This document shows positions 16,603 through 27,286 of a stretch of DNA of 64,000 nt, piece after piece. Numbering within the stretch: position 1 is the first letter of the stretch; every line of letters starts with the position of its first letter. The DNA is from Bacteroides fragilis. Lineage in GTDB: Bacteria; Bacteroidota; Bacteroidia; Bacteroidales; Bacteroidaceae. The notes under the pieces were generated by a model. The model made no database searches. It was not told the DNA's origin and was given only the letters and a program-made list of their open reading frames with translations. The DNA lies in assembly GCF_019583405.1 (NCBI RefSeq), contig NZ_SZUU01000008.1:62001-126000 (forward strand), read 5' to 3'. The translations under genes and the position numbers were made by a program.

Positions 16603-18252
16603 TTATATGATCTGGATACCCTGCTCTTCACAAAGTTTCAGTCCTAAATCTTTCAATTTGAATTTTTGTATCTTTCCGCTTCCTGTCATGGGGAATTCGT
16701 CAATAAAGAAAATGTATTTAGGGATTTTGTAGCGGGAGATTTTATTACGGCAGAAGTCCTGTACGTCCGAAGCCTGCATGGTTACTCCTTCGTGCAAAAT
16801 AATGAAAGCGCCTACTGCCTCTCCATATTTTTTAGATGGGATACCCGATACCTGTACGTCTTTTACTCCGTCGAGCTTATAAAGGAATTCTTCTATCTCA
16901 CGAGGATAGATATTTTCTCCGCCACGAATGATCATATCTTTGATGCGTCCCGTGATACGATAATTTCCATCTTCATCTTTGATCCCCAGGTCTCCTGAGT
17001 GTAGGAAATTGTTCTTATCTATCACTTCAGCCGTAGCTTGTGGATTCTTGTAATATCCCTTCATGGTGTTGTATCCCCGGTTGCACATTTCCCCTTGTAC
17101 ACCGATCGGGCATTCTTCACCAGTTTCAGGGTCAAGTACTTTCACTTCTGTAAATTCGAAGTCACGTCCTACGGTGTTGCAGCGTACGTCAAACGGATCG
17201 TCAATACGTGTAGCGGTCATGCCGGGGGCCGCTTCTGTCAGTCCGTATACACTGGTAACCTTCATATACATTTTTTCTTCCACTTGTTTCATTAACTCTA
17301 CCGGGCAGAGTGAGCCGGCCATGATGCCTGTACGAAGGCTTGACATGTCGAACATATCGAACATCGGATGATTTAGTTCGGCGATAAACATGGTAGGTAC
17401 TCCGTAGAGTGCGGTGCATCTTTCTTTATGGATGGATGCCAGTACGATCAGTGGGTCAAAGCGTTCAACCATCACCTGGGTACAGCCGTGGGTCAGGCAG
17501 TTCATGGTGGCTAACACTACGCCGAAGCAATGGAACAGAGGTACGCAGCAACATAGTTTATCGTCGGCTGTGAATTTCATATGCTCGCCGGTCAGGAAAC
17601 CATTATTGCTTATATTGTAATGTGTCAGCATGACCCCTTTGGGAAAACCGGTTGTCCCGGAGGTATATTGCATATTTACCACGTCATGACAGTCGACGCA
17701 GGCTTTGAGTTCATTGAGTCTGGTGTCTTCTATATTATCGCCCAACAACAGGATTTCCTGTGTATTGTACATCCCGCGGTGCTTCTCTTGTCCTACGTAG
17801 ATCACATTTTTCATATAGGGGAAGCGTTCGCTCTTCAAGTGTCCGCGCTCACAGGTTTTCAGTTCCGGAAGCATGTTGTAGGTCATCTGTACAAAGTCAC
17901 TGTCTTTTTCGCCGTTGACGATGCAGAGCGTATGCATATCCGAGTTTTCGCACAAGTATTCCAGTTCGGCTTGCTTATAGTTGGTGTTTACCGTTACATA
18001 GACTGCACCTATTTTTGCGCAGGCATATAATAAGGTAAGCCAGTCCGGTACGTTTGCGGCCCAGATTCCTACATGAGTACCTCTTTCCACTCCGATAGCA
18101 ATCAATCCTTTCGCCATCTCGTCCACCCGTCTGTTGAATTGCTGCCAGGTGAAGCGCAAGTTGCGGTCGGAGTACACAATATATTCTTTATCGGGTGTTG
18201 TTTCGGCCCAATGTTCAAGCCATTGTCCGAGTGTTCTTTCGTATAGTTGCAT
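16603..18252 (-). CDS. AMP-forming acyl-CoA synthetase (fatty-acid-CoA ligase type)
   Basis: 549 residues. ANL-superfamily enzyme that activates a carboxylic acid with ATP and joins it to CoA. The P-loop-like motif [11 protein letters not shown] (about residue 196), [15 protein letters not shown], the hinge/adenylate motif [32 protein letters not shown] and the catalytic lysine region [11 protein letters not shown] are present. The order and length fit medium- or long-chain acyl-CoA ligases; the exact acid is not readable. Its start lies 36 bases after the XRE/cupin gene on the same strand, so the pair is probably one operon. Confidence 0.9.
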   Translation of the reverse strand: MQLYERTLGQWLEHWAETTPDKEYIVYSDRNLRFTWQQFNRRVDEMAKGLIAIGVERGTHVGIWAANVPDWLTLLYACAKIGAVYVTVNTNYKQAELEYLCENSDMHTLCIVNGEKDSDFVQMTYNMLPELKTCERGHLKSERFPYMKNVIYVGQEKHRGMYNTQEILLLGDNIEDTRLNELKACVDCHDVVNMQYTSGTTGFPKGVMLTHYNISNNGFLTGEHMKFTADDKLCCCVPLFHCFGVVLATMNCLTHGCTQVMVERFDPLIVLASIHKERCTALYGVPTMFIAELNHPMFDMFDMSSLRTGIMAGSLCPVELMKQVEEKMYMKVTSVYGLTEAAPGMTATRIDDPFDVRCNTVGRDFEFTEVKVLDPETGEECPIGVQGEMCNRGYNTMKGYYKNPQATAEVIDKNNFLHSGDLGIKDEDGNYRITGRIKDMIIRGGENIYPREIEEFLYKLDGVKDVQVSGIPSKKYGEAVGAFIILHEGVTMQASDVQDFCRNKISRYKIPKYIFFIDEFPMTGSGKIQKFKLKDLGLKLCEEQGIQII

Positions 18253-18288
18253 GTTTTTAGTAATGTGTAGAGCGATAATTGCCGATCA

Positions 18289-18864
18289 TTAAATAGGTGT
18301 ATAGATTACTGCCAGGATTTTGGCGGCTTGTCCTTCATAAGCATGAACGTGATGGGGGACGATGGAATCATAGTAGATGCTGTCACCTTCTTCGAGCAGG
18401 TAAGTGCTTTTTCCGTAACTGATTTCCATGACACCTTCCATGACCATGATAAATTCTTCTCCTTCGTGGGAAGAAAGTACAAAATCACTGTCTTGTGTAG
18501 GGGCTACATCAATGATGAACGGTTCCATATGGCGGTCGGCTTTTGACTTAGACAATGAATGATACTGCATGTGCTTGCGCGAATGGATAGCATTGTTTGA
18601 GAAGCTGATTGTGTCTGTAGCTTCCATCTTGCGTGAAACTACCGGACCTGTTTCGTCCTGGTCGTCGAGGAAAGTGCCCAGACGTACGCCCAATACACGG
18701 GCTATTTTGATAAGTGGAGCCAATGAAGGCAAGTCAATATTGTTTTCGATACGCTCTATTTGTTCAATAGCCAATCCTGAGCGTTCGGCAAGTTCTTCTA
18801 TTGAGATTCCTTTGTTCTCACGGAGTGATTTAATTTTTTCTCCTACGATTTTGCTTGTATCCAT
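18289..18864 (-). CDS. XRE-family regulator with C-terminal cupin domain
   Basis: 191 residues. N-terminal helix-turn-helix (about 5-62; IKSLRENKGISIEELAERSGLAIEQIERIENN) and C-terminal cupin barrel (about 110-188; HEGEEFIMVMEGVMEISYG ... EEGDSIYYDSIVPHHVHAYEG). Proteins of this form bind DNA and sense a small molecule in the cupin. It is transcribed with the acyl-CoA ligase downstream, so it probably controls that gene in response to an acid or its CoA ester. A TAATTTTG -7 box lies at 18917-18924 on the - strand, with a CAAG (-33-like) 19 bases beyond. Confidence 0.9.
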   Translation of the reverse strand: MDTSKIVGEKIKSLRENKGISIEELAERSGLAIEQIERIENNIDLPSLAPLIKIARVLGVRLGTFLDDQDETGPVVSRKMEATDTISFSNNAIHSRKHMQYHSLSKSKADRHMEPFIIDVAPTQDSDFVLSSHEGEEFIMVMEGVMEISYGKSTYLLEEGDSIYYDSIVPHHVHAYEGQAAKILAVIYTPI

Positions 18865-18916
18865 AATGTTGAATGTATTTTCCCGGTAAAAGGTTATAAT
18901 TTAATTCGTTTTGCTG

Positions 18917-18924
18917 CAAAATTA
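18917..18924 (-). promoter_or_regulatory. Promoter -7 box for the XRE/cupin-ligase operon
   Basis: CAAAATTA on the + strand reads TAATTTTG on the - strand, matching TAnnTTTG. It is 53 bases upstream of the regulator ATG. Confidence 0.5.
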
Positions 18925-18965
18925 ATGAAATTTTATATCCAAGCAAGGGAGAAAGATAAAAAATA

Positions 18966-19001
18966 AAAGCCGTTTCCTCCATAGAGAAGAAACGGCTTTT
19001 A
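18966..19001 (-). terminator. rpsO terminator
   Basis: AAAAGCCGTTTC (18966-18977) pairs with GAAACGGCTTTT (18990-19001). On the - strand the hairpin is followed by a T-rich run, giving a standard intrinsic terminator after rpsO. Confidence 0.85.
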
Positions 19002-19022
19002 AATTTTGTTCGCAGTAAGTGA

Positions 19023-19292
19023 TTACTTACGCAAGCCGAGCTCTTTGATGATAGCGCGATATCTGGTGATATCTTTTGCTTTCAGGTAGTCGAGCAAAGC
19101 ACGACGTTTACCTACCAACATAGTCAAAGCTCTTTCTGTACTATAATCTTTTCTGTTGAGCTTCATGTGCTCAGTCAGGTGAGTAATACGGTATGAAAAC
19201 AAAGCTACCTGGGCCTCAGCTGAGCCAGTATCAGTGTTAGACTTTCCGTACTTACTGAAGATTTCTTGCTTTTTAGCAGCGTCTAAATACAT
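19023..19292 (-). CDS. rpsO: 30S ribosomal protein S15
   Basis: 89 residues, the standard S15 length. It binds 16S rRNA in the central domain and helps form the intersubunit bridge. Typical sequence: DTGSAEAQVALFSYRITHLTEHMKLNRKDYSTERALTMLVGKRRALLDYLK, ending in IKELGLRK. It is a single gene with its own promoter (TATCTTTG at 19336-19343 on the - strand) and terminator, transcribed divergently from typA. Confidence 0.98.
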   Translation of the reverse strand: MYLDAAKKQEIFSKYGKSNTDTGSAEAQVALFSYRITHLTEHMKLNRKDYSTERALTMLVGKRRALLDYLKAKDITRYRAIIKELGLRK

Positions 19293-19335
19293 AATTAATA
19301 AAATTATTGATCTATAAAATGTTTCTTTGAGCGTG

Positions 19336-19343
19336 CAAAGATA
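19336..19343 (-). promoter_or_regulatory. Promoter -7 box for rpsO
   Basis: CAAAGATA on the + strand reads TATCTTTG on the - strand, an exact match, 44 bases from the ATG. Confidence 0.65.
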
Positions 19344-19418
19344 GGCATTATCTTTTATCCCACAATGAATTGCAGGAAATATTTTCTATAGTATCCCTTT
19401 TTTCTAATCCAATTTTTG

Positions 19419-19426
19419 TACCTTTG
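19419..19426 (+). promoter_or_regulatory. Promoter -7 box for typA
   Basis: TACCTTTG matches TAnnTTTG and lies 22 bases before the ATG at 19448. It sits inside the longer open frame starting at 19370 and so excludes that earlier start. Confidence 0.65.
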
Positions 19427-19447
19427 TCGCCAAATAATAGGTATTCT

Positions 19448-21247
19448 ATGCAAAATATTCGAAACATTGCAATTATTGCCCATGTTGACCATGGGAAAAC
19501 GACTCTCGTCGATAAAATGCTTTTAGCCGGAAACTTGTTTCGCGGCAACCAAACAAGCGGTGAATTAATTCTGGATAACAATGACTTGGAGCGTGAACGA
19601 GGGATAACGATCCTCTCTAAAAACGTTTCTATCAATTACAACGGAACTAAGATTAATATTATTGATACTCCGGGACACAGCGACTTCGGTGGCGAAGTAG
19701 AGCGTGTGCTCAACATGGCCGACGGATGCATTCTGTTGGTTGATGCTTTTGAAGGCCCGATGCCGCAAACGCGCTTTGTGCTGCAGAAAGCTTTGGAAAT
19801 CGGATTGAAACCGATTGTTGTTATTAATAAGGTTGATAAACCGAATTGTCGTCCGGACGAAGTACACGAGATGGTCTTCGACCTGATGTTCAGCCTCGAT
19901 GCTACTGAAGAGCAACTTGATTTTCCGACAATCTATGGCTCGGCCAAGAACAACTGGATGAGTACGGACTGGAAAGAGCAGACGGACAGCATTGTGCCTT
20001 TGCTGGATTGTATTGTAGAGAACATTCCTGCTCCGGAACAACTGGAGGGTACTCCACAGATGCTGATCACTTCGCTCGACTATTCTTCATATACAGGCCG
20101 TATTGCTGTAGGACGTGTTCATCGTGGTACACTGAAAGAAGGTATGAACGTGTCTTTGGCTAAGCGTGACGGCAGCATTGTAAAATCTAAGATTAAAGAG
20201 GTTCATGTATTCGAAGGGCTGGGTCGTGTGAAGACGACCGAGGTTTCTTCGGGAGATATTTGCGCTTTGGTGGGCATTGACGGATTCGAGATTGGAGATA
20301 CGATCTGTGATTATGAAAATCCGGAAGCATTGCCACCTATTGCTATTGATGAACCGACTATGAGTATGCTGTTTGCCATCAACGACTCTCCGTTCTATGG
20401 TAAAGATGGTAAATTTGTAACTTCACGTCATATCCATGATCGCCTGACCAAGGAATTGGATAAGAATTTGGCTTTGCGCGTACGTAAGAGCGAAGAAGAC
20501 GGTAAATGGGTTGTATCAGGCCGTGGTGTGCTTCACCTTTCTGTCTTGATCGAAACCATGCGTCGCGAAGGTTACGAGTTACAGGTCGGACAGCCGCAAG
20601 TAATCTATAAAGAAATAGATGGAGTAAAATGTGAACCGATTGAGGAGCTTACGATTAACGTGCCCGAAGAATATTCAAGTAAGATCATCGATATGGTAAC
20701 CCGCCGTAAAGGTGAGATGACCATGATGGAGAATACCGGTGAGCGTATTAACCTTGAGTTTGACATGCCTTCACGTGGTATCATCGGTCTTCGTACGAAC
20801 GTTCTGACAGCTTCGGCAGGTGAAGCCATTATGGCTCACCGTTTTAAAGAATATCAACCGTTCAAAGGGGATATTGAACGTCGTACCAATGGTTCGATTA
20901 TCGCGATGGAGGGTGGTACTGCATTTGCTTATGCTATCGACAAGTTGCAGGATCGTGGTAAATTCTTTATTTTTCCTCAGGAAGAGGTATATGCAGGTCA
21001 GGTAGTGGGTGAGCATGCCCATGAAAAAGATTTGGTTGTAAATGTGACTAAGTCGAAGAAGTTGACTAATATGCGTGCTTCCGGTTCTGACGAGAAAGCC
21101 CGCTTGATTCCTCCCGTACAGTTCTCTCTTGAAGAGGCATTGGAATACATCAAGGAAGACGAATATGTAGAGGTTACTCCGAAGGCTATGCGTATGCGTA
21201 AAGTGCTTTTGGATGAAAACGAACGTAAGCGCGCTAACAAGAGCTGA
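19448..21247 (+). CDS. typA: Ribosome-associated GTPase TypA/BipA
   Basis: 599 residues from the ATG at 19448 ([20 protein letters not shown]). Translational GTPase that binds ribosomes and affects assembly and stress adaptation. G1 [10 protein letters not shown]2 ERERGITI, G3 [12 protein letters not shown] and G4 [10 protein letters not shown] are present; EF-G-like domains III and V and the BipA-specific C-terminal domain follow, ending NERKRANKS. An upstream in-frame ATG at 19370 would add 26 residues not typical of the family, and the promoter lies within that stretch. A terminator follows at 21271. Confidence 0.97.
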   Translation: MQNIRNIAIIAHVDHGKTTLVDKMLLAGNLFRGNQTSGELILDNNDLERERGITILSKNVSINYNGTKINIIDTPGHSDFGGEVERVLNMADGCILLVDAFEGPMPQTRFVLQKALEIGLKPIVVINKVDKPNCRPDEVHEMVFDLMFSLDATEEQLDFPTIYGSAKNNWMSTDWKEQTDSIVPLLDCIVENIPAPEQLEGTPQMLITSLDYSSYTGRIAVGRVHRGTLKEGMNVSLAKRDGSIVKSKIKEVHVFEGLGRVKTTEVSSGDICALVGIDGFEIGDTICDYENPEALPPIAIDEPTMSMLFAINDSPFYGKDGKFVTSRHIHDRLTKELDKNLALRVRKSEEDGKWVVSGRGVLHLSVLIETMRREGYELQVGQPQVIYKEIDGVKCEPIEELTINVPEEYSSKIIDMVTRRKGEMTMMENTGERINLEFDMPSRGIIGLRTNVLTASAGEAIMAHRFKEYQPFKGDIERRTNGSIIAMEGGTAFAYAIDKLQDRGKFFIFPQEEVYAGQVVGEHAHEKDLVVNVTKSKKLTNMRASGSDEKARLIPPVQFSLEEALEYIKEDEYVEVTPKAMRMRKVLLDENERKRANKS

Positions 21248-21270
21248 TATTTGCGGATATTCATATAATG

Positions 21271-21299
21271 AAAGGCTGTGCAATTTGCGCGGCCTTTTT
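21271..21299 (+). terminator. typA terminator
   Basis: AAAGGCTGTGC pairs with GCGCGGCCTTT (two G-U pairs) over a short AATTT loop, followed by TTT. Confidence 0.8.
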
Positions 21300-21335
21300 G
21301 TTTATATATACCGTTCTTCTAATTATGTAATTATA

Positions 21336-21365
21336 AAAAAGGACATCCTCACGGACGCCCTTTTT
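21336..21365 (-). terminator. Terminator of the downstream SusC/SusD operon
   Basis: AAAAAGGACATCC pairs with GGACGCCCTTTTT around a TCAC loop (two wobble pairs). On the - strand it follows the SusD stop at 21477 by about 110 bases and ends in a T-run. Confidence 0.8.
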
Positions 21366-21476
21366 CCAATTTTCCTTTTTTAAATTTGTGTAGTTGCTAT
21401 AAATCTCTTACCACAACAACTTTATTATATACTAAAAATCAATACTTTTTATATTTTAGTTCCTATTGGAAAACTA

Positions 21477-23504
21477 TTATTCGATAGCCGGTTCGCTTGT
21501 TTTGTTTGGCCAGTATGGGTTCTGGTAAAGTACAGAACTGTTGACTGAGCGGTCTGGAGACAGGAGCTCCATCTGCCGTATCGGCACCGGATACAAGTAG
21601 TATGCCTTAGCGAATGTGTAACCGTCGAATACAGCGTTATTTGCTTTTACGATTGAGTATGGACGTACATATTTACCTAATTCTTTGGCTGACATATTGG
21701 CTGTTGAACTACCGTCTGATACAATCTTATATTTAGGCTCACCTTTGTCGTTCTTCATTGCCACATAGTCATCATAAGCTTCATCCCAGAAGTTGAATCC
21801 TTCCGGAACATATTTGGTTGTGAGCAACTGATCCATGGCCCTCCAACGCATCAGGTCGTCCCAACGCATACCCTCACCGATAAATTCGCAACGACGTTCG
21901 CGGCGGATATTGAATAAAGTTGCATCTATCAATGTAGAACCGGAGTATTTTGCCCAGTCTACTTCCTTGCTCATGTCCGTATTGCGGATGGTCTTTTCGT
22001 AATCTGTGTCCACTCCGCCACGTTTGCGGATAGCGGTCCAGTATTGGGCTGCTTTTCCGTCGACCTTACCGTTTCTCAGGTAATATGCCTCCAGATAGTT
22101 AAGGTAAGCTTCCACACCACGATAGATGATGCATCCTGTGGTCGACTGGTCGGAACCGGAAATAATCTGGTCTTTCTTATAAGTTAGGCACTTGCGGATA
22201 CGATATCCCGTCAAATCTCTGACTTCTTGCAATTCAAAGAGAGCAGGTTCGCCGAACTCGGGCATAGTGCCGTCACCATCGGCTCTTGGGGCCTGTTTGT
22301 CTTTCTCACCGAACAAGAAGAGTTGTAGGCGCTGGTCACGTCCTTCTTTTTCTTCCTGAATTCTGCTGTCACCTTTAAATCCGCTGTTGTCGGCATACCA
22401 GGGTAATCCGTTCTCCATCAGGAAAGTCTGTACATAGCTTCTCAACATTCCATTGTTTCCACCTGAATAAATATAATTGGGAGCACCGTGGCTGATGTTG
22501 ATACTTCCCGAACGAAGATAATCTTTCCAGAAAAGAACCTCGGAATAACCACTCATGTCTTCAGCAGAGAACATTTCAAAGTAAGGATTCCAACCGGAAT
22601 ATTCACTGTCGCTAAGCGGATTGAATATCCCTGTATTTTCGGTCAGTGTGATAGCGTCCGCTACTTGTGAAGCTGCATCCATACACTGGTCGAGGAAGAA
22701 GTTGATTTCGGCTGATACATCGAGTGAGAAATTCGGATGTACGCTCTTTCCCGGCCATGTTTCGTCACCCGGCACGCGGCCCGTTCCCTGATGATATTTC
22801 TCAAATGTAGCTTCGTATAATGCTACACGTGATTTGATCAGCAAAGCACATTGTTTGTTCAGGCGATTGTTGTTCATAAAGCCCTGGTTTTTCATTAATC
22901 CGATGGCTTTGTCGAGATCTTCGAGAATGAAGCGGGCCACTTTATTGCGTGGCTGACGTACACTCTTTTCAATCAGTATCGCTTCATCATCCGGAAGCAC
23001 CTCAGTGATGATAGGATAATCTCCGTATTTGCGTAGCTGGTTGTAATATACCAAGGCGCGCATGAAATACATTTCACCGATGTAGTGTTTGAGATCATCT
23101 TCTGATCCCGAGATCTTTCCGGCTTCGTATTTAGGCAATACTTGTTCGAAAAAGTAGTTGCAATAGCGGGCCAGTGACAATCCGTTGGACCAGTTGTCAT
23201 TGTTTGAAGGTACTTTCCAGATCCCTTTTTCATAGTAGGTAGAGTTATAACCACCCACTACCATGTTGTCTGTACCGCCATCATTGTTTACCGTACCGGC
23301 ATTCCATCCGCTATGTGTTGAGAACATAGAGTTGTATTTTGAAATGGTATATGCTGCCAGGTGGTCTGCAGTTTGGAAATACTCTTGCGGAGTGACCTGA
23401 TCCAGCGGCTCTCTGTCCAGAAAGTCGTTGCACGAAGTCAGAGCCATGGATGCTCCCGCTACGAGGCAAGCCTGCGCCACGATATATTTCATTTTAATTT
23501 TCAT
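21477..23504 (-). CDS. SusD/RagB-family glycan-binding lipoprotein (first pair)
   Basis: 675 residues. Surface lipoprotein that captures glycan and sits as a lid on its SusC partner. Lipoprotein signal with lipobox LTSC (about residues 22-25), followed by the SusD start NDFLDREPLDQVTPQEYF, the TPR-like core (GEMYFMRALVYYNQLRKYGDYPI) and the C-terminal RagB/SusD motif RRERRCEFIGEGMRWDDLMRW. A second Met four residues in is an equally good start. It begins 14 bases after the SusC stop, so the pair is one operon. No enzyme is attached on the downstream side. Confidence 0.95.
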   Translation of the reverse strand: MKIKMKYIVAQACLVAGASMALTSCNDFLDREPLDQVTPQEYFQTADHLAAYTISKYNSMFSTHSGWNAGTVNNDGGTDNMVVGGYNSTYYEKGIWKVPSNNDNWSNGLSLARYCNYFFEQVLPKYEAGKISGSEDDLKHYIGEMYFMRALVYYNQLRKYGDYPIITEVLPDDEAILIEKSVRQPRNKVARFILEDLDKAIGLMKNQGFMNNNRLNKQCALLIKSRVALYEATFEKYHQGTGRVPGDETWPGKSVHPNFSLDVSAEINFFLDQCMDAASQVADAITLTENTGIFNPLSDSEYSGWNPYFEMFSAEDMSGYSEVLFWKDYLRSGSINISHGAPNYIYSGGNNGMLRSYVQTFLMENGLPWYADNSGFKGDSRIQEEKEGRDQRLQLFLFGEKDKQAPRADGDGTMPEFGEPALFELQEVRDLTGYRIRKCLTYKKDQIISGSDQSTTGCIIYRGVEAYLNYLEAYYLRNGKVDGKAAQYWTAIRKRGGVDTDYEKTIRNTDMSKEVDWAKYSGSTLIDATLFNIRRERRCEFIGEGMRWDDLMRWRAMDQLLTTKYVPEGFNFWDEAYDDYVAMKNDKGEPKYKIVSDGSSTANMSAKELGKYVRPYSIVKANNAVFDGYTFAKAYYLYPVPIRQMELLSPDRSVNSSVLYQNPYWPNKTSEPAIE

Positions 23505-23518
23505 ATTCTTGGTGTTTT

Positions 23519-26500
23519 TTAGAAGTTAACATTTAAACCGACTGAAATGACTCTCTGCAACGGATATAGTTTACCGTTGTTCGCATCATATGTACTTCCG
23601 ATTGCTTCCGGGTCGAAGATGCCTGTGATATCAGAGAAAGTAAGTAAGTTGTCTCCGGATACATAGACACGTACAGACGACATACCTGCTTTTTCTGTCC
23701 ATGTTTTAGGCAAAGTATAACCTATCTGGATGTTTTTCAGACGGCAATAAGCTGCGTTCTGCAAATAACGGCTTTGTACATTCGTATTCTTACCGCCGTT
23801 TCTTGCTACACGTGGGTAGTAAGCGTTGGTGTTTGCTCCCAGAGGGTCACCTTCCGGACGCCAGAAATCCCAATGTTCCTTGAAGCCGGCAGCCTGCCAT
23901 TGTCCAAGGCCGGTTGATCCCCAGAAGTACGGGCCCTGCAGCCAATAGTCACGTTTGCCGATGCCCTGGAAGAATGCGCGGAAGTCGATTCCTTTCCAGC
24001 TTGCATCGATAGTCAGACCGTAGTTAAAGCGCGGAGTACTGTTACCCAAGATAACGCGGTCACCTGTATCTCCCAGTTTATTACTTCCTGTGCTGATCTT
24101 GCCATCACCGTCGAGGTCGGCATACATGATGTCGCCTGCTCCCCATTTACTACCCAAGGCCGATTGGTCTACTTTTGCCAGATGGGCATCCATTTCTTCC
24201 TGGCTTTGTGCGATACCGATTGTCTTGTATCCCCAGATATTATTGAGTTTCTGGCCTTTGTAATAAGTACCGATGTTGTAGTCTTCATTCGGATATTTCA
24301 GGATTTTCTGCTGAGAATCAGACAGAACGAATTTCACGCCATAAGAGAAGTCCCGGATACGGTCTCTCCAACCCAGTTCAAGTTCAAAACCGTAGGACTT
24401 CATATCCGCATTATTGATCTTTGGCACTCCTGTACCTAAAGATGCTGCCAATTCGGGAGCCGGACCGATCATATCGTAAGTATAACGAACGAAGTAGTCG
24501 AACGAACCGGTCAAGCGGTTGTTAAACAATCCCCAGTCCAAACCGACATCCCATGTTTCGATGGTTTCCCACGTTTTCTTCATGCTGACAATGCCCGGAT
24601 TGTTGGCGTAGTTAGGTAATGCTCCGTTCAGTAACCAGCCATAGTTGGAGCCTGTCGGCATAGTCTGATAGAAAGGATACCATGCGTCTTTGGTATCTGT
24701 ATTACCTAATTGTCCCCAAGAAGCGCGGAGTTTCAATGTACCGATGCTGCATTTTTCAGCGATTCTTTCAAAGAATGGTTCTTGTGCAACGTTCCATCCG
24801 GCAGAGAATGAGGGGAAGAATCCCCAGCGTTTGTCACCTATAAAACGTGACGAACCGTCGTAACGTCCGTTAGCTTCCACCATGTATCGGTCTTTATAAT
24901 TGTAGTTGATACGTCCGAAGAAACCGGCCACGGCATTGTGGGCATATCCTCCCCATGCTTTCGGGTCTTCAGTGGCTGTGTTGATAGTAGGCACTGAACT
25001 TGAAATCAGTGTACTCTTTTGAGCCTGGACATAACGGGTTTTATAAAGCTCACTGTTGAAACCGGCCATGACTTTGAAGTAGTGTCCGCTGTCAAACTGT
25101 TTAAAGTAGTCCGAATAGATGTTGGTCGTGTAGTAGTTTTCTTTATATGAATACTCGTTTACCTGAGAGAGGCCGAGTGCGCCGCCGTTCCATGAAATCA
25201 GGTACGGTTCGTTATCTGCGTTGTATGCATACACCGGCAATACATCCCAGTGTTCGTTCGTGTTCGTTGTGCGTAAACTACCTTCTACGTTGATTCTCCA
25301 GTTTTTGATGGGTTCGAAAACGAACTGTAGCTGTTGGGTGTTCAGGTCTTTTTGGTTGATCTGTTTTCCACCGTTTTCCAACTGCTCGATTTCCATGCCG
25401 TCTACCGGATGTCCGTTCGGGTCGTAAGCCGGGTTGGTCGGCCAACGACGGGCGATGTTGTGGAAGAAGAGGCCTGTCAGATATGACGGGCGGTCAAAGT
25501 CTTCGCGTGTCCATTTGGTTGAGTAAGTGACAGTGAACCAATCAGCAATCTGGCTTGTGATTTTACCGTTCATCGTATAGCGTTGGAAATTATCGCTACC
25601 ATGACGAAGCAGACCGTTTTGGTCAAGGAAGCTTCCGCTGATGGTATATTGTGTCTTTTCTGTACCTCCGCTGATACTCAGGCTGTGTTCTTGTGACGGA
25701 ACCCAGTCATTATAGAATTCCTTGAACCAGTCGGTATTGGCATTAGCACCGCCATAAGCCTGCCATTTACGGGTTTGTTCGTTCATGGTCATTGTCTCTT
25801 TCAGGGTTCCGGCTTGGTAGGCAAGGATACGGTCGAGTGCTTCTTGGCTGAATGGACCTGAGTCACCGGCATTTTCGGCTGCACGGTTGAAGTATTGTGC
25901 AAATTGATAAGAGTCCATCATTTCCGGTACACAGAGTGCGTCAGAGAAACGTACGTTACCGTTATAGCTGACCCTTGCTTTTCCGCTTTTACCACTCTTG
26001 GTTGTAACGAGGATTACACCGAATGCAGCACGGGCACCATAGATAGAGGCAGAAGCTGCATCTTTCAGTACAGATACATTTTCGATGTCGTTCGGGTTAA
26101 CTGAGTTCAGGTCACCTTCGATACCATCGATCAAAATAAGAGGTGAAGATCCAGACCCGTCTCCAATGGTACCCGCACCACGGATATTGATACTCATCGA
26201 GCTATCCAATGCACCGCCGGAGTTACCCACCGAGAGGTTCAGACCCGGTACTACACCCTGCAATGCCTGCGATACGTTTTGTACCGGTCGGGCTTCAAGT
26301 ACGTCGGAGCTGACCATGCCGACGGCACCGGTCACGTTCACTTTCTTTTGTGAACCATAGCCTACAATAACGACTTCATCCAATACCTCTGCATCTTCTT
26401 TCATTGTAATGTTGAGGACTGTACCTTCTGCCTTGACAGTTACGGTTTTGTAGCCAATGTAAGAAATTTCAAGTGTAGCGCCTTTAGGTACGTCAAAAGA

Positions 26501-26779
26501 GAATTTACCATTCAGGTCGGTGATAGTTCCCATGGTGGCATTGTCTTTCACTTTGACGGATACACCAATCATAGCTTCCCCATTTTGATCTACCACGGTA
26601 CCGGTAGCTTTTACTTTTTGCTGCTGTACAGTGGCGATTTCGTGTTTTTCGTAAGTATCGGCTGCCGCTTGCTGAGGTGTAGCACACCATAGCATGATAG
26701 AAGCAGCGATTGCCATTTTCAGGCGATTTGTTTCTCGAAACCGGATTAGGTTCGGAAACAGGTTAGTTTTTTCTGTCAT
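23519..26779 (-). CDS. SusC/RagA-family TonB-linked outer-membrane transporter (first pair)
   Basis: 1086 residues. Imports oligosaccharides across the outer membrane with its SusD. An unusual extended N-terminus (MTEKTNLFPNL) leads to a signal hydrophobic stretch ending PQQAAADT; then a carboxypeptidase-regulatory-like domain (about 58-140), a TonB box-like DEVVIVGYG, a plug (about 145-265; VPGLNLSVGNSGG, SINIRGAGT, VLKDAASASIYGARAAFGV) and a 22-strand barrel ending VGLNVNF. No STN domain is present, so it should not signal to an anti-sigma factor. The start is shared in style with the second SusC (MTKRTNLFPKL). Expression probably depends on the invertible promoter segment 205 bases upstream. 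Confidence 0.95.
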   Translation of the reverse strand: MTEKTNLFPNLIRFRETNRLKMAIAASIMLWCATPQQAAADTYEKHEIATVQQQKVKATGTVVDQNGEAMIGVSVKVKDNATMGTITDLNGKFSFDVPKGATLEISYIGYKTVTVKAEGTVLNITMKEDAEVLDEVVIVGYGSQKKVNVTGAVGMVSSDVLEARPVQNVSQALQGVVPGLNLSVGNSGGALDSSMSINIRGAGTIGDGSGSSPLILIDGIEGDLNSVNPNDIENVSVLKDAASASIYGARAAFGVILVTTKSGKSGKARVSYNGNVRFSDALCVPEMMDSYQFAQYFNRAAENAGDSGPFSQEALDRILAYQAGTLKETMTMNEQTRKWQAYGGANANTDWFKEFYNDWVPSQEHSLSISGGTEKTQYTISGSFLDQNGLLRHGSDNFQRYTMNGKITSQIADWFTVTYSTKWTREDFDRPSYLTGLFFHNIARRWPTNPAYDPNGHPVDGMEIEQLENGGKQINQKDLNTQQLQFVFEPIKNWRINVEGSLRTTNTNEHWDVLPVYAYNADNEPYLISWNGGALGLSQVNEYSYKENYYTTNIYSDYFKQFDSGHYFKVMAGFNSELYKTRYVQAQKSTLISSSVPTINTATEDPKAWGGYAHNAVAGFFGRINYNYKDRYMVEANGRYDGSSRFIGDKRWGFFPSFSAGWNVAQEPFFERIAEKCSIGTLKLRASWGQLGNTDTKDAWYPFYQTMPTGSNYGWLLNGALPNYANNPGIVSMKKTWETIETWDVGLDWGLFNNRLTGSFDYFVRYTYDMIGPAPELAASLGTGVPKINNADMKSYGFELELGWRDRIRDFSYGVKFVLSDSQQKILKYPNEDYNIGTYYKGQKLNNIWGYKTIGIAQSQEEMDAHLAKVDQSALGSKWGAGDIMYADLDGDGKISTGSNKLGDTGDRVILGNSTPRFNYGLTIDASWKGIDFRAFFQGIGKRDYWLQGPYFWGSTGLGQWQAAGFKEHWDFWRPEGDPLGANTNAYYPRVARNGGKNTNVQSRYLQNAAYCRLKNIQIGYTLPKTWTEKAGMSSVRVYVSGDNLLTFSDITGIFDPEAIGSTYDANNGKLYPLQRVISVGLNVNF

Positions 26780-26984
26780 ACACTAAATTGTTCGGTTAAA
26801 CATTAATTTGATAGTTTGTTTTAGGATTCCGGATTTTATTTTGTTTCCGGAATAAGGTTTGTAAAGGGTTCGTTTTTTCTACTTCATAAGCATAATTATT
26901 AGAGGTTAATGTATGTATGTCATTTTTTTCTTGCTCCTTTCTGAACCATGCTGACTTGTTTATTAAATTGTTCGTTCAAAAGTG
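26780..26984 (-). promoter_or_regulatory. 5' leader of the first SusC gene, with elements shared with the second SusC leader
   Basis: Between the invertible segment and the ATG there is no gene. Two elements recur in the leader of the second SusC: TTCGGTTAAACA at 26791-26802 (11 bases from the start codon in both) and CTGAACCATGCTGACT at 26941-26956 (CTGAACTATGCTGATT in the other), which ends 28-30 bases from the inverted repeat in both. They may form part of a conserved untranslated leader. Confidence 0.5.
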
Positions 26985-27004
26985 ATTAAGTTCTCACGGA
27001 ACTT
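26985..27004. repeat. Left inverted repeat of invertible segment 1
   Basis: ATTAAGTTCTCACGGAACTT. It is matched in reverse complement at 27431-27450 in 19 of 20 positions. The core is itself a palindrome, AGTTC-TCACG-GAACT, as expected of a site-specific recombinase crossover site. Confidence 0.85.
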
Positions 27005-27286
27005 GGAAAAAAATAATAAATCGGCTTTTGTATATTCTAAATTGTCTGATTCGTTCCTTTTCTTTATTGTTTTACTTGCAATTGTAATTGCATAGCCCCG
27101 AAAAGCTAATTATATTAAATGATACAGGAACTGCTCTGTCCCGACGATAGATCTTATGCAAATAGAAAGAAGCGTCTTTTTTCTACCACCTTCCTCTGAG
27201 GCGGCATATTTTATTTATTGTCTGCTACTTTTTAATAAAATAATGATGTGCAAAACATAGATAAAGAAAATTATTATTATAAATTC

